From an uncultured Prevotellaceae bacterium (GTDB lineage Bacteria; Bacteroidota; Bacteroidia; Bacteroidales; Bacteroidaceae): 5,537 nucleotides of DNA. Below are positions 1-5,537 of this stretch, one piece after another (position 1 is the first letter of the stretch; each line of letters starts with the position of its first letter). A program made the position numbers and the translations under genes. The notes below the pieces were generated by a model that worked only from the letters and a program-made list of their open reading frames with translations, was not told the DNA's origin and ran no database searches. Location of the stretch: assembly GCA_946644025.1 (NCBI GenBank), contig CAMPCG010000207.1, positions 1 to 5,537 of the forward strand. Direction: 5' to 3'.

Positions 1-1
1 C

Positions 2-400
2 GTGGACAAGGGCTCGATGTTCAACACGCCTCCCGTGGTGCCCATCTACTGCGCACTGGAGAACCTGCGCTGGGTCAAGGCCCAGGGCGGCGTAGAGGCC
101 ATGGACCGTCTGGCCAAGCAGCGTGCCGAGATTGTCTACGGCGAGATTGACCGCAACCGTATGTTCGTGGGCACTGCCCGCGAGGAGGACCGCTCGCTGA
201 TGAACATCTGCTTCGTCATGGCCCCGGAGTACAAGGAGCTGGAGAAGGACTTCCTCGACTTCGCCACGCAGAAGGGCATGGTCGGCGTGAAGGGCCACCG
301 CTCCGTAGGCGGCTTCCGCGCCAGCTGCTACAACGCTCAGACCATCGAAGGCTGCCAGGCACTCGTCGCCTGCATGAAGGAGTTTGAGGCAAATCACTAA
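2..400 (+). CDS. serC: Phosphoserine aminotransferase, C-terminal part (5'-truncated by window edge)
   Basis: SerC is a PLP-dependent, cytosolic class V aminotransferase that converts 3-phosphohydroxypyruvate and glutamate to O-phosphoserine and 2-oxoglutarate, the second step of serine synthesis. The visible 132 residues are about the last third of a family that is usually near 360 residues. The fragment opens with the conserved SMFNTPP block (fragment residues 5-11). It ends with [15 protein letters not shown] (97-111), whose His and Arg residues belong to the substrate phosphate-binding region in characterised SerC proteins. The PLP-binding lysine lies upstream of the window and cannot be checked. 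The frame is open from the first bases, so the true start is outside. The gene ends in TAA 50 bp before the chosen serA start on the same strand, which suggests a serC-serA operon. Identity is clear from memory of the E. coli SerC C-terminus. Confidence 0.95.
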   Translation: MDKGSMFNTPPVVPIYCALENLRWVKAQGGVEAMDRLAKQRAEIVYGEIDRNRMFVGTAREEDRSLMNICFVMAPEYKELEKDFLDFATQKGMVGVKGHRSVGGFRASCYNAQTIEGCQALVACMKEFEANH

Positions 401-409
401 TGTCGTCTT

Positions 410-430
410 TGCTGCAACACTGTTGCAGCA
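410..430. repeat. Perfect inverted repeat (10-bp arms, 1-bp centre) in the serC-serA gap
   Basis: The left arm TGCTGCAACA (410-419) is the exact reverse complement of the right arm TGTTGCAGCA (421-430), with a single C between them. It fills much of the 50-bp gap between the serC stop and the serA ATG. As DNA it has the shape of an operator for a dimeric regulator. As RNA it could fold into a 9-bp stem with a 3-nt loop. No T-run follows it, so it is not a classical intrinsic terminator. The function is unknown; an operator, an mRNA-processing site or a stability hairpin between the two cistrons are all possible. Confidence 0.6.
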
Positions 431-450
431 TACAAAACAAGCAAGTAATC

Positions 451-1368
451 ATGAAGATTTTAGTAGCAACCGAGAAGCCTTTCGCAGCCGCTGCCGTCGA
501 GGGTATTCGCAAAGAGATAGAAGGTGCAGGCCATGAGCTGGCCCTGCTGGAGAAATACACCGAGAAGCAGCAGCTGCTCGACGCCGTGAAGGATGCCGAC
601 GCAATGATTATCCGCTCGGACAAGGTGGATGCCGAGGTGCTCGACGCCGCCAAACAGCTGAAAATCGTGGTGCGTGCCGGTGCCGGTTACGACAACATCG
701 ACCTCGCCGCTGCCACGGCTCACAACGTGGTGGCCGAGAACACGCCCGGACAGAACGCCAACGCCGTGGCCGAGCTGGTATTCGGACTGCTCGTCTTTGC
801 CGTGCGCCAGTTCTACAACGGAAAGGCCGGCACCGAGCTGATGGGCAAGAAGCTGGGTCTGCTGGCCTTCGGAAACGTGGGCCGCAACGTGGCACGCATC
901 GCCAAGGGATTCGGTATGGACGTCATGGCCTACGACGCCTACTGTCCCGCCGAGGTCATAGAGAAGGCCGGCGTAGTTGCCGCCAAGACGCAGGACGAGC
1001 TCTTCGAGCAGTGCGACGTCGTCAGCCTGCACATCCCTGCCACACCCGAGACGCGCCAGAGCATCAACGCCGCCCTCGTAGGCAAGATGAAGAAGGGCGG
1101 CATACTCGTGAACACCGCCCGCAAGGAGGTCATCAACGAGCCCGAACTGCTCAAGCTCATGGAGGAGCGCCAGGACCTGAAGTTCGTCACCGACATCATG
1201 CCCGACGCTCATGCCGAGTTCCAGAAACTGGAGGGCCGCTACTTCAGCACCCCGAAGAAGATGGGCGCACAGACCGCCGAGGCCAACGCCAACGCCGGCA
1301 TTGCAGCTGCCCGACAGATAAACGCCTTCTTCAAGGACGGCGACACCCGCTTCCAGGTGAACAAATAA
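451..1368 (+). CDS. serA: D-3-phosphoglycerate dehydrogenase, short form without ACT domain
   Basis: SerA oxidises 3-phosphoglycerate to 3-phosphohydroxypyruvate with NAD, the first committed step of serine synthesis, in the cytosol. The product is 305 residues and belongs to the D-2-hydroxyacid dehydrogenase family. The substrate-domain motif VVRAGAGYDNID spans residues 73-84. The Rossmann dinucleotide-binding turn is AFGNVGR (139-145). The catalytic-arginine motif NTARKEV has Arg224. The region that normally carries the catalytic His (TPHIG) reads TPKKMG (267-272), so lysine replaces histidine. There is no C-terminal ACT or regulatory domain, so the allosteric serine control of the E. coli enzyme is not expected. 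An in-frame ATG at 400 overlaps the serC stop and would add 17 residues ([10 protein letters not shown]...). I prefer 451 because MKILVATEKP is a normal family N-terminus and the extra codons run through the palindrome. It follows serC and is closed by a strong terminator. Confidence 0.93.
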   Translation: MKILVATEKPFAAAAVEGIRKEIEGAGHELALLEKYTEKQQLLDAVKDADAMIIRSDKVDAEVLDAAKQLKIVVRAGAGYDNIDLAAATAHNVVAENTPGQNANAVAELVFGLLVFAVRQFYNGKAGTELMGKKLGLLAFGNVGRNVARIAKGFGMDVMAYDAYCPAEVIEKAGVVAAKTQDELFEQCDVVSLHIPATPETRQSINAALVGKMKKGGILVNTARKEVINEPELLKLMEERQDLKFVTDIMPDAHAEFQKLEGRYFSTPKKMGAQTAEANANAGIAAARQINAFFKDGDTRFQVNK

Positions 1369-1393
1369 CCTGCGCGGTATCTGTAAAAATGTT

Positions 1394-1433
1394 AAACTGC
1401 CAGACTTTCCCATGGGAATGTTTGGCAGTTTTT
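1394..1433 (+). terminator. Rho-independent terminator of the serC-serA unit
   Basis: The arms AAACTGCCA (1394-1402) and TGGCAGTTT (1423-1431) are perfectly complementary. Pairing continues inward through one G-U pair and one T-T mismatch to TTCCC/GGGAA around the centre CATG, giving a stem of up to 16 pairs. The descending arm ends in a run of five T residues (1429-1433) followed by AAATTATT. It begins 25 bp after the serA stop. An A-rich stretch on the left (AAAAAT, 1385-1390) could make it weakly bidirectional, but no opposing gene is present. Confidence 0.85.
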
Positions 1434-1452
1434 AAATTATTCCATATTTTTG
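1421..1452 (+). promoter_or_regulatory. Predicted Bacteroidota-type promoter for leuB
   Basis: The -7 box TATTTTTG (1445-1452) fits the TAnnTTTG consensus of the Bacteroidota primary sigma factor exactly and is followed by C. A TTTG at 1421-1424, with a 20-bp spacer, fits the -33 element. Transcription would be expected to start near 1459-1461, leaving a leader of only about 12 nt before the leuB ATG at 1472. The -33 element lies in the descending arm of the serA terminator. No Shine-Dalgarno sequence is visible; the bases before the ATG are TGTTAAAG, as is common in this phylum. Confidence 0.7.
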
Positions 1453-1471
1453 CACAACTAAACTGTTAAAG

Positions 1472-2533
1472 ATGAAACTAAAGATTGCAGTACTGCCGGG
1501 CGACGGTATCGGCCCGGAGATTATGAAACAGGGCGTGGCCGTGATGGAGGCCGTGGCCCGTCGCTTCGGCCATGAGTTTGACTACGAGGAGGCCCTCTGC
1601 GGTGCCCATGCCATCGAGGCCGTGGGCAACCCTTACCCCGATGAGACCCACGAGGTGTGTATGCGTGCCGACGCAGTGCTCTTCGCTGCCGTCGGCGACC
1701 TCAAGTACGACAACGACCCCACGTCGCCCGTGAGGCCCGAGCAGGGACTGCTGGCCATGCGCAAGCAGTTGGGACTCTTTGCCAACGTGCGCCCCGTGGC
1801 CACCTTCGACTGCCTGCTCCACAAGTCGCCGCTGAAGGAGGAACTGCTGCGCGGTGCCGACTTCGTGGTGCTGCGCGAGCTCACCGGAGGCATGTATTTC
1901 GGCGAGAAGTATCAGGACAACGACCGGGCCTACGACACCAATATATATACCCGTCCCGAGGTGGAGCGCATCGTGAGGCTGGCCTTCGACATGGCCATGA
2001 AGCGCCGCCGCCACCTCACCGTCGTAGACAAGGCCAACGTGCTGGCCAGCAGCCGGCTGTGGAGGCAGGTGGCCAAGGAGATAGAGCGTGAATACCCCGA
2101 CGTGCAGACCGACTACATGTTCATAGACAATGCCTCCATGCGCGTGCTGACGGAGCCGCGCTTCTTCGACGTCATCGTGACGGAGAACACCTTCGGCGAC
2201 ATCCTTACCGACGAGACCTCGTGCATCACCGGCTCCATGGGCCTGCAGCCCTCGGCATCGCTGGGAGAGCACACGCCGCTCTTCGAGCCCGTACACGGCT
2301 CATGGCCCCAGGCCGCCGGGCAGAACATTGCCAACCCCGTGGCCCAGATACTCTCTGCCGCCATGCTGCTGGAGCACTTCAACCTGACGGAAGAGGGAGC
2401 GGCCGTGAGACAGGCCGTCAATGCCTCGCTCTACGCCAACATACGCACCCCCGAGATACAGGTGGAGGGAGCTCCACACTACGGCACACGTGAGGTAGGC
2501 GCCTGGATAGCCGACTACATCCTGAAGCATTGA
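1472..2533 (+). CDS. leuB: 3-isopropylmalate dehydrogenase
   Basis: LeuB oxidatively decarboxylates (2R,3S)-3-isopropylmalate to 2-oxoisocaproate with NAD, the third step of leucine synthesis, as a cytosolic dimer. The product is 353 residues, normal for the family. Visible motifs are [10 protein letters not shown] at the N-terminus (8-17), the substrate arginines in MRK (Arg97), VRP (Arg107) and LRELTGG (Arg135), and Tyr142 in MYFGE. VDKANVL carries Lys187, and the metal-binding aspartates are Asp219, Asp243 and Asp247 ([11 protein letters not shown]). The nucleotide-binding loop reads HGSWPQAAG (275-283) and IANP (286-289). The LRELTGG signature favours IPMDH over isocitrate or tartrate dehydrogenase. 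The loop differs from the usual HGSAPDIAG, because Gln280 replaces the aspartate that contacts the NAD ribose. The gene appears to have its own promoter after the serA terminator and is not flanked here by leuA, leuC or leuD. Confidence 0.94.
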   Translation: MKLKIAVLPGDGIGPEIMKQGVAVMEAVARRFGHEFDYEEALCGAHAIEAVGNPYPDETHEVCMRADAVLFAAVGDLKYDNDPTSPVRPEQGLLAMRKQLGLFANVRPVATFDCLLHKSPLKEELLRGADFVVLRELTGGMYFGEKYQDNDRAYDTNIYTRPEVERIVRLAFDMAMKRRRHLTVVDKANVLASSRLWRQVAKEIEREYPDVQTDYMFIDNASMRVLTEPRFFDVIVTENTFGDILTDETSCITGSMGLQPSASLGEHTPLFEPVHGSWPQAAGQNIANPVAQILSAAMLLEHFNLTEEGAAVRQAVNASLYANIRTPEIQVEGAPHYGTREVGAWIADYILKH

Positions 2534-2589
2534 CGCCGACCGCCTCACCCCCACGCTACTAACAACTACTAACTAATAACCTAAAACTT
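2534..2589 (+). other. leuB to GH28 intergenic leader, G-poor with short direct repeat
   Basis: This 56-bp gap contains CTACTAAC twice (2556-2563 and 2566-2573) followed by ACTAATAACC, and then the GH28 start. It has no TAnnTTTG box, no Shine-Dalgarno sequence and no convincing terminator hairpin. The GH28 gene may therefore be transcribed by read-through from leuB or from a promoter that is not recognisable here. The A, C and T-rich leader looks like the unstructured initiation regions usual in Bacteroidota. Confidence 0.45.
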
Positions 2590-4059
2590 ATGATTAAACG
2601 TACACTTTCGGCCTTCTGCGCTGTGGCTCTGGCGTTGCTTGCCTTTGCCGACAACCCGTATGCAAAGTACACCAAGGGCCTTCCGTTCGACATGGCCGAA
2701 GTCAGCGCCCCGACCATTGCCGACCGTCGGGTGATGCTCACCGACTTCGGGGCCGACGCCACGGGTCAGACCCTCTGCACCGACGCCTTTGCCCGCGCCA
2801 TCGAGGCCCTCTCCGCCAAGGGCGGCGGCCACCTCATCGTGCCGCGCGGCGTGTGGGTGACGGGCCCCGTCGTGCTCAAATCGGGCATCGACCTGCACCT
2901 GGAGAAAGGTGCCGTCATTCAGTTTGCGGCCGACGAGTCGCTCTACCCCCTCATCAAGACCTCCTTCGAGGGACTCGACACCCGCCGGTGCCAGTCGCCC
3001 ATCAGTGCCAACGGCGCGGAGAACATCTCCATCACGGGCGATGGCGTCATCGACGGCAACGGACAGTACTGGCGACCCGTGAAAAGGGCGAAAGTGACCG
3101 ACTCACACTGGAAGCGACTGCTGGAAAAGCCCGGCAGCATGGAGTTGAAGAAGGGCTACTGGGTGCCGTCGGAGGGATACGCCAAGGGCGAGCAGGGGGC
3201 CAACATGAACGTGCCCGCCGCGCAGACCGAGGAGGAATGGCAGGCCGTGAAGCGGTTCCTCAGACCCGTCATGGTGGGGCTGGTGAACTGCAAGAACGTG
3301 CTGCTACAGGGCGTCATCTTCCAGAACTCGCCCGCTTGGAACCTCCATCCGCTGATGTGCGAGAACATCATCATCGACAACGTACTGGCACGAAACCCTG
3401 CCTACGCCCAGAATGGCGACGCGCTCGACCTCGAGTCGTGCCGCAACGCGCTCATCATCAACTCGCAATTCGACGCCGGCGACGACGGCATCTGCCTCAA
3501 GAGCGGAAAGGACAAGGACGGACGCCTGCGCGGACGGCCCTGCGAGAACGTCGTGGTGGACGGATGCACGGTCTTCGCCGGACACGGAGGCTTCGTCGTC
3601 GGCTCAGAGATGAGCGGCGGGGTGAGGAACATTAGCGTGCGCAACTGCCAGTTCGTGGGAACAGACGTAGGACTGCGATTCAAGAGCACGCGAGGACGCG
3701 GAGGCGTCGTCGAGAACATCTACATCGACGGCATATCCATGACCGACATCGCCACCTACGCCCTCACCTTCAACATGTACTACGGTGGGAAGTCGGTGGC
3801 CGAGGTGCTGGCCGAGGGAGGCGAGCAGAAAGCCCCCGAGGTGGTGCCCGTCAGCGAGGAGACACCCATCTTCAGAAACATCGACATACGCAATGTCATC
3901 TGCCACCATGCCGGCTATGCCATGGAGTTCAACGGACTGCCCGAGATGCCCATCGACGGCATACGGCTGAAGAACATCTACATCCTGTCCAAGAACGATG
4001 CCACCTTCAACTTCAGCAAGAACATCACCAAGGAGAACGTGAACATCGTGCTGGAATAA
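2590..4059 (+). CDS. Secreted GH28 polygalacturonase-like glycoside hydrolase
   Basis: GH28 enzymes hydrolyse alpha-galacturonosidic linkages in pectin (homogalacturonan or rhamnogalacturonan) by an inverting mechanism on a right-handed beta-helix. The 489-residue product starts with a signal peptide: MIKR, then a hydrophobic stretch (5-19), with likely cleavage after AFA at residue 20. There is no lipobox cysteine after this site, so a periplasmic or exported soluble enzyme is expected. TDFGADATG (51-59) is the typical N-terminal GH28 motif. The four catalytic motifs are all present in order: NGDALD (275-280, usual NTD, Asp277), GDD (297-299, Asp298 and Asp299), GHG (331-333, His332) and RFK (363-365, usual RIK). 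Residues about 162-228 form an extra polar segment between helix coils. The exact activity (exo- or endo-polygalacturonase, rhamnogalacturonan hydrolase or xylogalacturonanase) cannot be settled. A GH2 gene follows 31 bp later and is probably co-transcribed. Confidence 0.9.
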   Translation: MIKRTLSAFCAVALALLAFADNPYAKYTKGLPFDMAEVSAPTIADRRVMLTDFGADATGQTLCTDAFARAIEALSAKGGGHLIVPRGVWVTGPVVLKSGIDLHLEKGAVIQFAADESLYPLIKTSFEGLDTRRCQSPISANGAENISITGDGVIDGNGQYWRPVKRAKVTDSHWKRLLEKPGSMELKKGYWVPSEGYAKGEQGANMNVPAAQTEEEWQAVKRFLRPVMVGLVNCKNVLLQGVIFQNSPAWNLHPLMCENIIIDNVLARNPAYAQNGDALDLESCRNALIINSQFDAGDDGICLKSGKDKDGRLRGRPCENVVVDGCTVFAGHGGFVVGSEMSGGVRNISVRNCQFVGTDVGLRFKSTRGRGGVVENIYIDGISMTDIATYALTFNMYYGGKSVAEVLAEGGEQKAPEVVPVSEETPIFRNIDIRNVICHHAGYAMEFNGLPEMPIDGIRLKNIYILSKNDATFNFSKNITKENVNIVLE

Positions 4060-4090
4060 GCTAACTAACCGATAATCCTGCTAATCGAAA
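4060..4090 (+). other. Short GH28 to GH2 gap, probably within one operon
   Basis: This 31-bp gap holds CTAACTAACC and ends in TCGAAAA before the GH2 ATG. There is no hairpin with a T-run, no TAnnTTTG box and no Shine-Dalgarno sequence. Both flanking genes encode secreted glycosidases on the same strand, so co-transcription is the simplest reading. Confidence 0.5.
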
Positions 4091-5537
4091 ATGAAACGTT
4101 TTATTTTCTCAATTCTCATTTCTCAATTCTCATTTCTCGCCACCCTTTCGGCCCAGCCCCGCATCGTGGAGAACCTGGACTTCGGCTGGCGCTTCCATGA
4201 GGGCGACGTGGAGGGAGCCTCCACCCTGATGTACGACGACAACCAGTGGCGCACACTCGACCTGCCCCACGACTTCCAGGTGGAACAGCCGTGGGTGGCC
4301 CCCGCTGCCGACGAGAAGGCCGACAACAGCGACGCCGCCGCCAACATCAAGAGCCGCCTCTCGTCGCGTGGCTTCAAGGAGATGGGCACCGCCTGGTACC
4401 GCCAGCATGTCACGCTGCCCGACTCCCTGCGCCGCAAGAGAATCCTCCTCGACTTCGGCGGTATCATGTATACCGGCGACGTCTACGTCAACGGACTGCT
4501 CGTCGGCGGCACTGACTACGGCTACGTGGGCTTCCAGATTGACGTTACCGACAACGTGCGCTTCGGCCGAGACGAGAACGTCATTGCCGTGCAGGCTGAC
4601 ACCCGCGACCCGAAGGCCTCGCGCTGGTACACCGGCGGCGGACTCTTCCGCGGCGTGAAGCTCATCGCCACCGACCGCGACGTCTACTTCGAGCGCCACC
4701 CCCTCTACATCACCACGCGCGACAATAAATACGTGACCCTCTCCGTCGAGGTCACCACGCGGGGCAGGGACAAGAAGATGCCCGTCTTCGTGGAAATCCT
4801 TGACCCGAAGGGAAACACCGTGTGCCAGTTCACCGACACCGTGCGTCGCAGTACGCCCTCGCGCACCGTCGAGCAGCGGCTGCGCGAGGTGGAGATTCCC
4901 AGTCCGCAGCTGTGGGACACCGACAGCCCCAACCTCTACACGGCCAAGGTGACGCTCATGCACGAGAACGGCACCCCCGCCGACAACTACAGCGAGCGAT
5001 TCGGCATACGTACCATCGAGATAGGGCCAAAGTTCGGCCTGAAGCTTAACGGCAAGAAGGTGCTGCTCAAGGGCTATGCCAACCACCACTCCCTCGGCGC
5101 ACTGGGGGCCGCCAACTATCCGCGCGCCATCGAGAAGCGCATCAAGCTGATGAAGAGCTTCGGCATCAACCACATACGCACCAGCCACAACCCCTACAGC
5201 CGCGAGTTCATCCAGCTGTGCGACGAGTATGGCATCCTTGTCGTCGACGAGCTCTACGACAAGTGGACACGCCAGCACACGGGAGGCCGCGTCGCCTTTG
5301 AGAGCCTCTGGCAGAAGGACGTGCCCGAGTGGGTGAAGCGCGACCGCAACTCGCCGTCGGTGGTGATGTGGAGCCTGGGCAACGAGCTGCAGCAAGACCC
5401 CAACCAGCCCTACAACGACTATGGAGTGACCATGTACCGGCTGATGAAGACACTGCTGCAGCGGTACGACTCCACACGCCTCGTCACCGTGGCCATGCAC
5501 CCGCGCTACCGCAACTGGCAGACCGACTCGCTGCCCT
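4091..5537 (+). CDS. Secreted GH2 beta-galactosidase-like glycosidase, 3'-truncated by window edge
   Basis: GH2 enzymes are retaining exo-glycosidases (beta-galactosidase, beta-glucuronidase, beta-mannosidase and others). The frame stays open for 482 codons to the right edge. A signal peptide is visible: MKR, a hydrophobic core (4-19), then LSAQ with likely cleavage after Ala21. Residues about 25-195 are the sugar-binding jelly-roll domain (ENLDFGWRFHEGD, WRTLDLPHDF, RWYTGGGLFRGV). Residues about 200-308 are the Ig-like domain, ending in FGIRTIEI. The TIM barrel begins near 315 with LNGKKVLLKGYANHHSLGALGAA. It continues through IRTSHNPYSREFIQLCDEYGILVVDE (362-387) and MWSLGNE (426-432), where Glu432 is the predicted acid/base. 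The nucleophile Glu lies beyond the window. Specificity is unresolved; pairing with GH28 suggests a pectic side-chain sugar such as galactose. The signal-peptide codons contain a frame-sensitive tandem repeat and are A/T-rich compared with the rest of the gene. Confidence 0.9.
   Translation, partial: MKRFIFSILISQFSFLATLSAQPRIVENLDFGWRFHEGDVEGASTLMYDDNQWRTLDLPHDFQVEQPWVAPAADEKADNSDAAANIKSRLSSRGFKEMGTAWYRQHVTLPDSLRRKRILLDFGGIMYTGDVYVNGLLVGGTDYGYVGFQIDVTDNVRFGRDENVIAVQADTRDPKASRWYTGGGLFRGVKLIATDRDVYFERHPLYITTRDNKYVTLSVEVTTRGRDKKMPVFVEILDPKGNTVCQFTDTVRRSTPSRTVEQRLREVEIPSPQLWDTDSPNLYTAKVTLMHENGTPADNYSERFGIRTIEIGPKFGLKLNGKKVLLKGYANHHSLGALGAANYPRAIEKRIKLMKSFGINHIRTSHNPYSREFIQLCDEYGILVVDELYDKWTRQHTGGRVAFESLWQKDVPEWVKRDRNSPSVVMWSLGNELQQDPNQPYNDYGVTMYRLMKTLLQRYDSTRLVTVAMHPRYRNWQTDSLP
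4105..4138 (+). repeat. Tandem repeat, 14-bp period (heptamer TTCTCAA/TTCTCAT), inside the GH2 signal-peptide codons
   Basis: The 14-bp unit TTTCTCAATTCTCA occurs exactly twice (4105-4118 and 4119-4132) and is followed by the first six bases of a third copy (4133-4138). It can also be read as heptamers TTCTCAA, TTCTCAT, TTCTCAA, TTCTCAT from 4106, then the degenerate TTCTCGC. It encodes residues 5-16, the hydrophobic core of the signal peptide. Neither 7 nor 14 is a multiple of three. The repeat itself contains no stop in any frame, but both other frames downstream reach a stop by 4200 or 4229. Confidence 0.9.

Noticed and set aside
410..430. The serC-serA palindrome as an intrinsic terminator
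   Set aside because: It is followed by TACAAAAC with no T-run, and the two flanking genes belong to the same pathway.
400..450. Upstream ATG at 400 as the true serA start, overlapping the serC stop
   Set aside because: The added 17 residues ([10 protein letters not shown]...) do not resemble the SerA N-terminus and are encoded by the palindrome region. MKILVATEKP at 451 fits the family.
460..1413. A 317-codon open frame on the minus strand opposite serA, and a similar 272-codon frame opposite leuB (1478-2296)
   Set aside because: Both are mirror frames of well-supported enzymes, with low-information compositions and no plausible start context or motif. The serA mirror would also begin inside the terminator hairpin.
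1941..1949. AT-rich ATATATATA-like stretch inside leuB as a promoter or binding site
   Set aside because: It is ordinary coding sequence (Thr-Asn-Ile-Tyr-Thr) in a conserved part of LeuB, with no matching -33 element or downstream start.
2853..3635. A 260-codon + strand frame within the GH28 gene
   Set aside because: It overlaps the GH28 reading frame completely and its product is Arg-rich with no domain. The GH28 frame has a signal peptide and all four catalytic motifs.
4130..5500. A 456-codon open frame on the minus strand opposite the GH2 gene
   Set aside because: Its product is dominated by Val, Ala, Leu, Gly and His with no recognisable domain, and it lies exactly opposite clear GH2 motifs. 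It is a by-product of GC-rich codon use.

Overview
The window looks like chromosomal DNA from a GC-rich member of the Bacteroidota, most likely the Prevotellaceae or a close relative. Four things support this: a TAnnTTTG-type -7 promoter box before leuB, A-rich start regions without Shine-Dalgarno sequences, the serC-serA pair encoding a short lysine-type phosphoglycerate dehydrogenase, and paired secreted GH28 and GH2 enzymes of the kind these gut and rumen bacteria use on plant pectin. The assignment rests on remembered family features and no search was run. All genes are on the + strand.

Positions 1-1368 hold serine biosynthesis: the C-terminal third of serC (phosphoserine aminotransferase), a 50-bp gap with a 10-bp-arm palindrome, then complete serA (D-3-phosphoglycerate dehydrogenase). 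SerA oxidises 3-phosphoglycerate and SerC transaminates the product to phosphoserine. A strong hairpin followed by T residues (1394-1433) ends this unit.

Positions 1421-2533 hold leuB (3-isopropylmalate dehydrogenase, leucine biosynthesis). Its predicted promoter starts inside the descending arm of the serA terminator, so the two transcription units are packed tightly together.

Positions 2590-5537 change theme to carbohydrate degradation. A complete secreted GH28 polygalacturonase-like enzyme is followed, after a 31-bp gap, by a secreted GH2 glycosidase that runs off the right edge. The two are probably co-transcribed and could cleave a pectic backbone and release a side-chain sugar, but the substrate cannot be fixed from sequence alone. 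No SusC/SusD pair, regulator or sulfatase lies in the window.

The most interesting signal is a 34-bp tandem repeat (14-bp period, built of heptamers) inside the signal-peptide codons of the GH2 gene. Gain or loss of one unit would shift the frame into an early stop, so it is a candidate phase-variable contingency locus. No tRNA, rRNA, CRISPR array, insertion sequence or clearly new multi-gene system was seen.
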